From: Pseudoxanthomonas sp. 3HH-4
GTDB taxonomy: Bacteria > Pseudomonadota > Gammaproteobacteria > Xanthomonadales > Xanthomonadaceae
Assembly: GCF_006716465.1 (NCBI RefSeq)
Contig: NZ_VFPB01000006.1
Coordinates: forward strand, 124,001 to 188,000
DNA length: 64,000 nt
Direction of reading: 5' to 3'
Shown: positions 63,952 through 64,000 of the stretch, one piece after another
Numbering within the stretch: position 1 is the stretch's first letter
Layout: each line of letters opens with the position of its first letter
Notes under the pieces: model-generated
Database searches by the model: none
Seen by the model: only the letters and a program-made list of their open reading frames with translations
What the model was told of the DNA's origin: nothing
Made by a program: the position numbers and the translations under genes

Positions 63952-64000
63952 CGCGGGACGAAGCACATCGCGCCCATGGGGCGCTCCTGCCGATGTTGGG

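Overview
The window is GC-rich, densely coding DNA and most likely comes from the Xanthomonadaceae, close to Pseudoxanthomonas or Lysobacter. That placement is inferred from the gene content and order (atp operon followed by glmU, a two-component/ABC-efflux block and glmS; aceF followed by a lipoyl-carrying lpd; sugar-type TonB receptors; a btuB with a cobalamin riboswitch). I see no phage, insertion sequence, CRISPR array, rRNA or tRNA.

Layout. 1-2.6 kb: transporter end, metallo-hydrolase lipoprotein, membrane protein, OmpW porin. 2.9-11.6 kb: a sugar-phosphorolysis locus made of a LacI regulator, a GH65 phosphorylase fused to beta-phosphoglucomutase, a TonB-dependent receptor and an MFS carrier. 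A tandem 14-bp repeat overlaps the phosphorylase promoter. 11.6-13.4 kb: DMT transporter, DNA-deoxyinosine glycosylase, TspO-like membrane protein. 13.6-17.3 kb: aceF and an unusual lpd with two lipoyl domains. 17.3-18.7 kb: DUF2061 protein and an outer-membrane protein. 19.0-26.3 kb: complete F1Fo ATP synthase operon atpIBEFHAGDC, with dispersed palindromes at two internal junctions. 26.3-28.2 kb: GtrA protein and glmU.

28.4-37.1 kb (minus strand): a seven-gene unit encoding a MacA-like adaptor, an ABC ATPase, three FtsX-type permeases, a sigma-54 response regulator and its histidine kinase. It is preceded by a near-consensus sigma-54 promoter and a dense cluster of TGTCC/GGACA boxes, so it probably controls itself. 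glmS diverges from it. 39.0-45.7 kb (minus): a cyanophycin operon with isoaspartyl dipeptidase, cyanophycinase, cyanophycin synthetase and a synthetase-like Mur ligase that lacks the ATP-grasp domain; together they could make and fully recycle the Asp/Arg storage polymer.

46.1-57.3 kb (minus): a tightly coupled seven-gene unit of YjfI-like protein, PspA/IM30, YqiJ-like membrane protein, YqiK-type flotillin, a 1769-residue AAA ATPase, a small unknown protein and TelA. It has one strong promoter that predicts a leaderless mRNA. It combines an ESCRT-III-superfamily protein, an SPFH scaffold and a giant ATPase, and is the best candidate here for an undescribed system. 57.5-64 kb: glycerophosphodiesterase, fabAB (coupled, with an upstream inverted repeat), dinB, and btuB under a cobalamin riboswitch with a hairpin that would hide its ribosome binding site.
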